A stretch of DNA of 6,883 nucleotides, taken from Candidatus Dormiibacterota bacterium. Its GTDB lineage: Bacteria; Chloroflexota; Dormibacteria; Aeolococcales; Aeolococcaceae. Both the position numbers and the translations under genes were made by a program. This document shows positions 1-6,298 of the stretch, piece after piece (within the stretch, counting starts at the first letter, position 1; every line of letters starts with the position of its first letter). The notes under the pieces were generated by a model that was given only the letters and a program-made list of their open reading frames with translations, was not told where the DNA came from and ran no database searches. The stretch lies in contig PLDZ01000209.1 in the NCBI GenBank assembly GCA_003136295.1, positions 3,261-10,143 on the forward strand, given 5' to 3'.

Positions 1-1
1 C

Positions 2-1165
2 TTGTCAATTCTCGCCACTGCCATTGTTGCGATTGGTTTCCAGCCGGTGCGTGAGCGAGTCCAGAGAGTAGCGAACCGGCTCGTCTACGGGAAAAGAGCC
101 ACGCCGTATGAAGTCCTCTCCCAATTCTCCGAGCGGGTTGCCGAGTCGTACGCGAGCGACGAGGTGCTCCCCCGTATGGCCCGTGTTCTCGCCGAGGGCA
201 CCGCAGCCGAACTTGCCGAGGTCTGGCTACGAAGCGGTGGTCAGCTGCGCCGAGCCGCCGCATCCCCCACTGACACCGGGATGCCATCGCCGGTTCAGCT
301 CAATGGTGCTACAGACCTGTCCGTTCCGAACTCGGACCGTTCGGTCGTCGTGCGCCACCAGGGCGAGGTGCTGGGTGCCTTGACCGTGACGAAGCGGCGC
401 GGCGAGTCTCTTACCCCGATCGAGCTCAAGCTCATGGACGACCTCGCCCATCAGGCGGGTCTGGTCCTCAAGAATGTCGGACTGACCGCTGACCTTCAGG
501 CGCGCCTCGTGGATCTTCGGGCTTCCCGGCAGCGACTCGTGGCTGCACAAGATGACGAGCGCCGTAAGTTGGAACGCAACCTGCACGATGGAGCCCAGCA
601 ACACCTGGTGGCCATTAAGGTCAAGCTCGGACTTGCAGAGATGTTGCTGACGAAAGACCCTCAGAAGGCCATGGCAACTCTTGAGCAGCTTAAGCGGGAT
701 GCGGATGAAGCATTGGAGACGCTCCGCGATCTGGCCCGCGGCATCTACCCTCCGCTCCTGGCCGAGCAAGGCCTGCCCACCGCGCTCCAAGCTCAGGCGC
801 GCAAGGCCACCCTGCCGATCACCATCGAGGCCGATGGCATCGGACGCTATCCACAAGACACCGAGGCCGCTCTCTACTTCTGCATTCTCGAAGGCCTGCA
901 GAACATTCAGAAGTATGCGCAGGCCTCTAGAGCAGCTGTCCGCCTACGGCAGGAGGATGATCGGCTCGCCGTCGAGGTCGCCGACGATGGACGCGGCTTT
1001 GTCGTCGGCACTACCGCTCGCGGCAATGGCTTGACCAATATGGAAGACCGGCTCGAAGCCCTAGGGGGGAACCTCCAAGTCGAATCGACCCCGGGCCGGG
1101 GGACGACACTCCGCGCCACAGTTCCTGTGTCCGCCCTGTTGCTCACGGCGAGCGGAGGCAGCTAG
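2..1165 (+). CDS. Sensor histidine kinase, NarL/DesK type (kinase 1), 5'-partial
   Basis: This is the C-terminal part of a membrane sensor kinase that autophosphorylates on His and should donate the phosphate to a LuxR/NarL-type response regulator. Alignment with kinase 3 shows that about 319 N-terminal residues lie upstream of the window; the TTG at position 2 is an internal Leu codon, not a start. Counting from there, residues 1-16 are the end of the last membrane helix. A GAF-like domain covers about 35-160 and a coiled-coil linker about 160-190. HisKA_3 follows, with phosphoacceptor His195 in NLHDGAQQ and the conserved DLARGIYPPLL segment. The HATPase domain has the N box (Glu297, Asn301), G1 DDGRGF (328-333) and G2 RGNGLTNM (340-347). 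The gene ends at TAG 1163-1165. It resembles kinase 3 far more than kinase 2, with long identical runs. One small oddity is Val after the G1 motif where kinases 2 and 3 have Asp. The ligand and partner regulator cannot be told from sequence. Confidence 0.95.
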   Translation: MSILATAIVAIGFQPVRERVQRVANRLVYGKRATPYEVLSQFSERVAESYASDEVLPRMARVLAEGTAAELAEVWLRSGGQLRRAAASPTDTGMPSPVQLNGATDLSVPNSDRSVVVRHQGEVLGALTVTKRRGESLTPIELKLMDDLAHQAGLVLKNVGLTADLQARLVDLRASRQRLVAAQDDERRKLERNLHDGAQQHLVAIKVKLGLAEMLLTKDPQKAMATLEQLKRDADEALETLRDLARGIYPPLLAEQGLPTALQAQARKATLPITIEADGIGRYPQDTEAALYFCILEGLQNIQKYAQASRAAVRLRQEDDRLAVEVADDGRGFVVGTTARGNGLTNMEDRLEALGGNLQVESTPGRGTTLRATVPVSALLLTASGGS

Positions 1166-1189
1166 GTCGGTCCGCTCTGGTGTGTTATT

Positions 1190-1218
1190 CCACGCTGAGG
1201 TGCTCACAGCTGATCTCG
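1190..1218 (+). repeat. Post-kinase conserved element, copy 1
   Basis: This 29-base element starts 25 bases after the kinase 1 stop. It matches a same-length element after kinase 2 at 23 of 29 positions without gaps. The shared blocks are CCACGCTG, GGTGC, GCTGA and CTCG. It is probably a remnant of the 3' flank that was duplicated with the gene, or a kept 3' signal. No counterpart is seen after kinase 3. Confidence 0.5.
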
Positions 1219-1220
1219 CC

Positions 1221-1232
1221 TCGAGCGCTCGA
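1221..1232. other. Perfect 12-bp palindrome
   Basis: TCGAGCGCTCGA reads the same on both strands and lies 55 bases after the kinase 1 stop, directly behind the shared 29-base element. It could be a protein binding site or part of a weak stem. No T tract follows, so it is not a typical intrinsic terminator. In GC-rich DNA a palindrome of this size can arise by chance, and the gap after kinase 2 lacks it. Confidence 0.3.
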
Positions 1233-1554
1233 CCTGTCTACCGGAAACCCATGTCAAGTCCAGCCGTGAGGCGACGGTGGACCACGCGTTGATCGTCGCA
1301 GCTTCAGGTGGCGTCAGGCGAGGGGATCGAGTCGTCGATGTCGACCGCGCTGACGGCTTAGGCGCCTGATGGCTGTGAGAGGTCTACGATCCCGGCAGCC
1401 GATGCGGTGACCTCGACGACCGGCACTCCCCCCGCGCCGAGGATGCAAGCGGCTGCGGCGCATGGGCAAAGTGAGTGGCTCCCATTTATGGCCCAAGGTC
1501 GTGCTCCGTCTCATTGAGAAGTGCTGCCACCCTCCCATACGGGGGCTCGCACCC

Positions 1555-1583
1555 TCGACAGCTCGCCGGGGCGTCGATATCGT
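1555..1583 (+). promoter_or_regulatory. Candidate promoter of kinase 2, leaderless type
   Basis: A -35-like TCGACA (1555-1560) is separated by exactly 17 bases from a -10-like TATCGT (1578-1583). The ATG at 1591 follows after seven more bases. Transcription from this site would start at or next to the A of the ATG, giving a leaderless message, which fits the absence of a Shine-Dalgarno sequence. The same two boxes, spacer and distance occur before kinase 3. The -10 overlaps the 8-bp palindrome CGATATCG, present in both copies and a possible operator. The promoter assignment is inferred from sequence only. Confidence 0.5.
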
Positions 1584-1590
1584 CTTCCTC

Positions 1591-3717
1591 ATGAGAGCAC
1601 GCTTTGCGCAGCGCGCAGTTCTGCTCGCCTGGGGGATTGGTGCCGTTTGCCTGGTGGCGATTGTTGCTAGCCTGATTTTGCTTGCCCTGGACTGGCGAGC
1701 GATCGACTCGCCGGCCACGGTACGCCCGCAGTTCTTCCTACAGGCGCCAATCGTCGGAACCCTCGGTGTGTTGATCGCAGTACGAAAGCCGACGAACCGA
1801 GTTGGCTGGCTGCTGCTGGCCATCGCGGTAAGCGATGTGACCAACCTACTAGCAGGTTTCGTCGCTATCCGCGGGCAGTTGTCCGGGGCCACACCGCGGA
1901 GCTGGGTGGAATGGCCTGCGTGGATGTCTAGCATTACCGGAACCCTTGGGCTGTTCTTCCTCGCCTTTGTGATTCTGTTCTTCCCTGATGGCCGGCTGCT
2001 CCCAGGGCCACGCTGGCGAGCGGCCGCCTGGGTGGTGTTCGCCGCCATCATCGTGTTGATCGTTGGATCGATGGTCCAGTCGGCGCCGATCCAGTTGTCA
2101 CCCCGGCTTCCCGGCGTCGCCAACTTGTTGGCGGTGCCGGGAATCAAGGGACTCAATGGGGTCGGCGACGCTTTGGGAACGGTATCGCTATTGTCGTTGC
2201 TGCTTCTTCTCGTGGTAGCAGTGGCGGTTCGCTTTCGCCGTTCTCGCGACGTGGAGCGAACCCAGCTCCGCTGGTTCGCGTATGTCGCAGCCGTTTCGCT
2301 GGGACTCCTGGTCGTGAGCTTCCCGTTCCCATCCGGCAGCTTCGGCGACGTGACGTGGGCCGCTGGCCTGGTTGGGCTCGTCGCGCTCATTCCCGCCACC
2401 ATCGGGCTGGCAATCATGCGGCACGGTCTCTACGACATCGACGTGTTCATCAGCCGCACGCTGGTGTATGGGTCGCTGGCCGTCTTCATTACCGCGGTGT
2501 ACGTGGGGATCGCTGTGGGTATTGGAACCCTGGTGGGCAGTGGCGGCAAGCCCAACCTGGCGCTCTCGATCCTGGCGACAGCGATCGTGGCGATCGGCTT
2601 CCAGCCGGTGCGCGAGCGGGTCCAGAAGGTGGCCAACCGGCTGGTATACGGGAAGCGGGCGACGCCGTACGAAGTGCTCAGCGAGTTCTCGGGACGCGTG
2701 GCCGAAACCTACGCCGCCGACGAAGTGTTGCCCCGTATGGCTCGGGTGCTCCAGGAGGGGACCGGCGCGGAGTCGGCGACGGTGTGGCTGCGAGGAAGCA
2801 CGGAGCTGCGACCCGCGGCGACCTTCCCGGACGTCATGGCTGCGCACGCGTCGCTGCCGATGCGCAATGGGACGCTACCAGCACTGCCGGGGGCGACGCG
2901 TGCTGTGGAGGTGCGTCATCAGGGTGAGCTGCTCGGCGCCTTGAGCATCAACAAGCGCCGGGGGGAAGCGTTGACGCCGATCGAGCAAAAGCTGGTCGAC
3001 GACCTCGCGCAGCAGGCGGGCTTGGTACTCAAGAACGTGGGGTTGAGCGCGGACCTGCGCGCGCGCCTGGAGGAGTTGCGCGCCTCACGGCAGCGATTGG
3101 TGAGCGCCCAGGATGTGGAGCGACGCCGTCTCGAGCGCAACCTCCATGACGGTGCCCAGCAGCACCTGGTGGCATTGAAGGTGAAGCTGGGTCTGGCAGA
3201 GATGCTGCTAAAGCGCGACCCAGAGAAGGCGGCGGCGACCCTGGAGCAGCTCAAGGGCGATGCGGACGAAGCCCTGGAGACCCTGCGTGATCTGGCACGT
3301 GGGATCTACCCACCCCTGCTCGCCGACAAGGGGCTGGTGGTGGCGCTGGAATCGCAGGCGCGCAAGGCAACTGTGCCAGTCCACGTCGACGCCGAAAGGA
3401 TTGGTCGATATCCGCAGGAGATCGAAGCGGCTCTCTACTTCTGCACGTTGGAAGCGCTCCAGAACGTGCAGAAGTACGCCTCTGCGTCAGCAGTCGAGGT
3501 GCGCTTGCGGGAGGACGGCGGCCAGGTTCATGTCGACGTCATCGATGATGGTCGCGGGTTCGACGTGAGCATTGTCAGGCGCGGTGCCGGCTTGACGAAT
3601 ATGGAGGACCGCCTTGACGCTCTCGGGGGCAGTCTGCACCTTGAATCGACCCTGGGCAGCGGAACGACGCTCCGCGCCGCCGTGCCCGTGCCACACGCCG
3701 TCCTGCCGTCGAGTTAA
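1591..3717 (+). CDS. Sensor histidine kinase, NarL/DesK type (kinase 2)
   Basis: This is a complete 708-aa membrane sensor kinase. From the ATG at 1591, about ten hydrophobic segments can be seen, near 9-33, 51-64, 71-93, 111-132, 144-162, 194-213, 231-246, 254-275, 291-316 and 324-340. Positive residues on alternate loops place both ends in the cytoplasm. The fifth-sixth segment loop, predicted outside, carries PIQLSPRLP. The family hinge GLYDIDVFISRT follows segment 8. A GAF-like domain spans about 360-485, then a coiled coil and HisKA_3 with His519 in NLHDGAQQ. The HATPase domain has Glu621 and Asn625 (N box), DDGRGF (652-657) and RGAGLTNM (664-671). All catalytic motifs are intact, so it should autophosphorylate and signal to a LuxR/NarL-type regulator encoded elsewhere. 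The start is chosen because it matches kinase 3 and sits seven bases after a shared -10 box; an in-frame ATG at 1462 would add 43 residues. It is the most diverged of the three copies. The signal sensed is unknown. Confidence 0.93.
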   Translation: MRARFAQRAVLLAWGIGAVCLVAIVASLILLALDWRAIDSPATVRPQFFLQAPIVGTLGVLIAVRKPTNRVGWLLLAIAVSDVTNLLAGFVAIRGQLSGATPRSWVEWPAWMSSITGTLGLFFLAFVILFFPDGRLLPGPRWRAAAWVVFAAIIVLIVGSMVQSAPIQLSPRLPGVANLLAVPGIKGLNGVGDALGTVSLLSLLLLLVVAVAVRFRRSRDVERTQLRWFAYVAAVSLGLLVVSFPFPSGSFGDVTWAAGLVGLVALIPATIGLAIMRHGLYDIDVFISRTLVYGSLAVFITAVYVGIAVGIGTLVGSGGKPNLALSILATAIVAIGFQPVRERVQKVANRLVYGKRATPYEVLSEFSGRVAETYAADEVLPRMARVLQEGTGAESATVWLRGSTELRPAATFPDVMAAHASLPMRNGTLPALPGATRAVEVRHQGELLGALSINKRRGEALTPIEQKLVDDLAQQAGLVLKNVGLSADLRARLEELRASRQRLVSAQDVERRRLERNLHDGAQQHLVALKVKLGLAEMLLKRDPEKAAATLEQLKGDADEALETLRDLARGIYPPLLADKGLVVALESQARKATVPVHVDAERIGRYPQEIEAALYFCTLEALQNVQKYASASAVEVRLREDGGQVHVDVIDDGRGFDVSIVRRGAGLTNMEDRLDALGGSLHLESTLGSGTTLRAAVPVPHAVLPSS

Positions 3718-3752
3718 GCGTTTCCGGGCCCCTGGGCTCAAGGAACACAGTC

Positions 3753-3781
3753 CCACGCTGGGGTGCACGAGGCTGACCTCG
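3753..3781 (+). repeat. Post-kinase conserved element, copy 2
   Basis: This is the counterpart of the element at 1190-1218 and begins 35 bases after the kinase 2 stop. In this copy its right half forms a small hairpin at 3767-3782, with stem ACGAGG/CCTCGT and loop CTGA. The pairing is not kept in copy 1 and no T tract follows, so an intrinsic terminator role is weakly supported. Shared ancestry of the 3' flank is the simplest reading. Confidence 0.5.
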
Positions 3782-4148
3782 TCGGCTCCGCCAGGCCGGT
3801 CGTCCCTCCCCAGCGCCGCCTGAGAAAGACAGTTGTGCGCAGCGGAAGGGGCGTCGTAGCGCTTTCGCCAGACGTGCACTTAGCATGCTGCGGGGCGAGT
3901 ACGGCGCCGCGACCTCGAACGCCGCATCGGACCTAAATTTGCGGGAGCAGTGAAAGAACGATCCTGGTGAGCGAAGGCGTGCGAGGTCGGGCATGAGCAG
4001 CCTGTCGCCGCGGTGCAAGACACCTGGCGGTGAAAGCGCGGTGGCTATCGGTCACCCCGGGCCTAGAGATAAGCGCACCTGACCACCCGGAGGCCGTGGC
4101 CCGGGCGCCAAGGGGTGCTTCCACGCGATGGCGGGGGTGGCCGCACCA

Positions 4149-4177
4149 TCGACGGCCTCTCGGGTCCTCGATATCGT
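4149..4177 (+). promoter_or_regulatory. Candidate promoter of kinase 3, leaderless type
   Basis: TCGACG (4149-4154), a 17-base spacer and TATCGT (4172-4177) precede the ATG at 4185 by seven bases, the same geometry as before kinase 2. The -10 overlaps CGATATCG here too. Between the two copies the boxes stay nearly fixed while much of the spacer and the seven bases before the ATG differ. That favours a functional promoter, although two copies are a small sample. Confidence 0.5.
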
Positions 4178-4184
4178 TACCTGC

Positions 4185-6293
4185 ATGACAGCACGCTGGG
4201 ACCGGCGGGCAGTTCCGCTCGCTTGGGGGATTGGGCTGTGCTCGCTCGGACTCCTGGTCGCCAGCCTGCTCTTACTTCTCTTGGACTTGAAGGCAGTCAA
4301 CTCGCTGGCCACAGCGCAGTTGCAGTATTTTCTCCAAGCACCCCTTGTCGGAATCCTCGGCACGCTGATCGCGACTCGTCGTCCCCGCAATCCCATCGGG
4401 TGGTTGCTCTTGACGATCGCAGGCGCCGACGTGATCCATCTCCTCGCCGATTTCATCGCTATGCGTGGTCTCCTGAGCGGCGCTTCTACGCGGAGCTGGG
4501 TCACATGGCCCGCCTGGGTGTACACCAGCAACGAGGGGCTCGGTGCGATCTTGCTTGCCGCCGTGGCTCTTCTCTTCCCGAACGGACGGCTGCTTCCCGG
4601 GCCGCGTTGGCGATGGGTGGCCGGGGTTGCATTCGCCGCGGGCACGGTGATGTTCGTCTCGGCAATGATCGCCACGTCGCCGATCCAGTTGTCGCCACGG
4701 CTTCCCAACGTGCTCAATCCGCTGGCGGTGCCAGGGCTCGACGGCTTAACCAATGTCAACAGCTCCTTCTACATTTGGCCGCTGCTTCTGGTGGGGCCTC
4801 TTCTGGTAACTGTGGGGGTGCGCTTTCGCCGCTCACGGGACCAGGAACGGAGCCAAATGCGCTGGTTCGCTTATGTCGCTGCGCTGGCGCTCGCACTCCT
4901 GCTCTCAAGCGCCATCGGCAGCGGGGAGGTAACCGCCACCGCCGGCTTCTTTGGCATCGACGTGCTCCTTCCGCTGACGATCGGCCTGGCAGTCATGAAG
5001 TACGGGCTGTACGACATCGATGTCTTCATCAGTCGCACCATCGTGTACGGCTCACTCGCGGTCTTCATCACCGCTGTGTACGTCGGCATCGCAGTCGGCA
5101 TCGGGACTCTGGTCGGTAGCGGTGGTAAGCCGAACTTGGCCTTGTCGATTCTCGCCACTGCCATCGTTGCCATCGGTTTCCAACCGGTGCGAGAGCAGGT
5201 GCAAAAAGTCGCCAATCGTCTGGTCTACGGCAAGCGCGCGACTCCGTACGAGGTTCTCTCCCAGTTCTCGGAGCGCGTTGCTGAGTCGTACGCCAGCGAC
5301 GAGGTTCTGCCGCGTATGGCCCGGGTCCTCGCGGAGGGCACCGCCGGCGAACTCGCCGAGGTCTGGCTGCGCAGCGGTGTTGAGTTACGCCGGGCTGCGG
5401 CTTTCCCACTCGATGCCGCGATGCCAGCGTTAGTGCAGCTCAACGGCTCTACCGAACTGTCAATCCCCACTGCGGACCGATCAGTCATGGTGCGCCACCA
5501 GGGTGAGGTGCTCGGTGCGTTAGCGGTCACCAAACGGCGAGGGGAATCGCTGACACCGATCGAGATAAAGCTCATGGATGACCTCGCTCAACAGGCTGGT
5601 CTCGTCCTCAAGAATGTCGGCCTCGCGGCTGACCTTCAGGCACGTCTCGTGGATCTCCGTGCCTCCCGACAGCGCCTCGTCGCTGCACAAGATGACGAGC
5701 GCCGGAAGCTCGAACGCAACCTGCACGATGGAGCCCAGCAATATCTGGTGGCCATCAAGGTAAAGCTCGGTCTAGCCGGGATGTTGCTAACCAAAGACCC
5801 CGACAAGGCGAAGGCAACCCTGACGCAGCTCAAGGGCGACGCCGATGAAGCACTGGAGACGCTGCGCGACCTGGCTCGCGGAATTTACCCGCCGCTGCTA
5901 GCCGAGAAGGGTCTGCCCACCGCGCTCCAGGCGCAGGCACGGAAGGCGACGCTGCCGGTGACCATCGACGCCGACGGTGTCGGCCGCTACTCGCAGGACA
6001 CCGAGGCGGCTCTGTACTTCTGCATCCTGGAGGCTCTGCAGAACGTGCAGAAGTACGCGCAGGCCTCGAGCGCGACCGTTCGGCTGCGCGAACTTGGCGA
6101 TCAACTGAGCGTCGAGGTAGCCGATGACGGGCGGGGTTTCGATGTCAGGAACACGCTGCGCGGCAACGGGTTGACCAACATGGAGGACCGCCTCGACGCG
6201 CTGGGCGGGGCTCTGCAGATCGCGTCAAGCCCGGGCAACGGCACCACTCTGCGCGCAGTGATCCCCGCTGGTCGCGGTGTGGCGGTCGGCTGA
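4185..6293 (+). CDS. Sensor histidine kinase, NarL/DesK type (kinase 3)
   Basis: This is a complete 702-aa paralogue of kinases 1 and 2 with the same layout. About ten membrane segments occupy residues 9-335. The PIQLSPRLP loop lies between segments 5 and 6, and the hinge GLYDIDVFISRT follows segment 8. A GAF-like domain spans about 355-480, then a coiled coil and HisKA_3 with His514 in NLHDGAQQ. The HATPase domain has Glu616 and Asn620 (N box), DDGRGF (647-652) and RGNGLTNM (659-666). It should be an active His kinase acting on a LuxR/NarL-type regulator not present here. The start at 4185 is supported by alignment with kinase 2 and the promoter spacing; an in-frame ATG at 4128 would add 19 residues. 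Just after the H box it differs from kinase 1 by Tyr for His (QQYL) and Gly for Glu (LAGML), which may tune specificity. The stop TGA 6291-6293 lies about five bases before recombinase-like sequence, so its 3' flank has been replaced relative to kinases 1 and 2. Confidence 0.93.
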   Translation: MTARWDRRAVPLAWGIGLCSLGLLVASLLLLLLDLKAVNSLATAQLQYFLQAPLVGILGTLIATRRPRNPIGWLLLTIAGADVIHLLADFIAMRGLLSGASTRSWVTWPAWVYTSNEGLGAILLAAVALLFPNGRLLPGPRWRWVAGVAFAAGTVMFVSAMIATSPIQLSPRLPNVLNPLAVPGLDGLTNVNSSFYIWPLLLVGPLLVTVGVRFRRSRDQERSQMRWFAYVAALALALLLSSAIGSGEVTATAGFFGIDVLLPLTIGLAVMKYGLYDIDVFISRTIVYGSLAVFITAVYVGIAVGIGTLVGSGGKPNLALSILATAIVAIGFQPVREQVQKVANRLVYGKRATPYEVLSQFSERVAESYASDEVLPRMARVLAEGTAGELAEVWLRSGVELRRAAAFPLDAAMPALVQLNGSTELSIPTADRSVMVRHQGEVLGALAVTKRRGESLTPIEIKLMDDLAQQAGLVLKNVGLAADLQARLVDLRASRQRLVAAQDDERRKLERNLHDGAQQYLVAIKVKLGLAGMLLTKDPDKAKATLTQLKGDADEALETLRDLARGIYPPLLAEKGLPTALQAQARKATLPVTIDADGVGRYSQDTEAALYFCILEALQNVQKYAQASSATVRLRELGDQLSVEVADDGRGFDVRNTLRGNGLTNMEDRLDALGGALQIASSPGNGTTLRAVIPAGRGVAVG

Positions 6294-6298
6294 GGACT

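Larger units (their letters stand above)
1166..1590. other. Intergenic gap between kinases 1 and 2
   Basis: I see no convincing gene in these 425 bases. The gap holds a 29-base element shared with the gap after kinase 2, a 12-bp perfect palindrome, and a block of about 69 bases (1522-1590) that aligns without gaps to the bases just before kinase 3 (about 43 of 69 identical by eye). That block contains the candidate promoter of kinase 2. An open frame extends kinase 2 upstream to an ATG at 1462, but I do not treat it as coding. No clear intrinsic terminator with a T tract is visible after kinase 1. Confidence 0.6.
3718..4184. other. Intergenic gap between kinases 2 and 3
   Basis: No supported gene lies in these 467 bases; open frames here on either strand match no family I recognise. 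The gap holds the second copy of the post-kinase element and the promoter block before kinase 3 (4116-4184). It also has an 8-bp inverted repeat, CCCGGGCC at 4056-4063 and GGCCCGGG at 4098-4105, separated by 34 bases; this may be a chance product of high GC. The middle (about 3783-4115) does not visibly resemble the corresponding part of the first gap, so only the two ends of the duplicated unit look conserved. Confidence 0.55.

Noticed and set aside
1462..1590. In-frame N-terminal extension of kinase 2 (and 4128-4184 for kinase 3), with APSTA and DIV shared between the two.
   Set aside because: Differences are spread evenly over codon positions, no well-spaced ribosome binding site precedes either upstream ATG, and the stretch contains a matched -35/-10 pair. 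It is kept as an alternative, not as the call.
1314..2417. Long minus-strand open frame of 367 codons.
   Set aside because: It lies opposite kinase 2, has a low-complexity Arg/Ser/Thr-rich composition and resembles no family; it is typical of antisense frames in GC-rich genes.
3767..3782. Hairpin ACGAGG-CTGA-CCTCGT after kinase 2 as an intrinsic terminator.
   Set aside because: The stem is only six pairs, there is no following T tract, and pairing is lost in the matching element after kinase 1.
3575..4018. Minus-strand open frame of 147 codons across the second gap, considered as a possible transposase remnant.
   Set aside because: No recognisable motif, no inverted ends or target duplication, and half of it overlaps the end of kinase 2.
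4052..4759. Minus-strand open frame of 235 codons reaching into the gap before kinase 3.
   Set aside because: It mostly mirrors the kinase 3 membrane region and its composition matches other antisense shadows.
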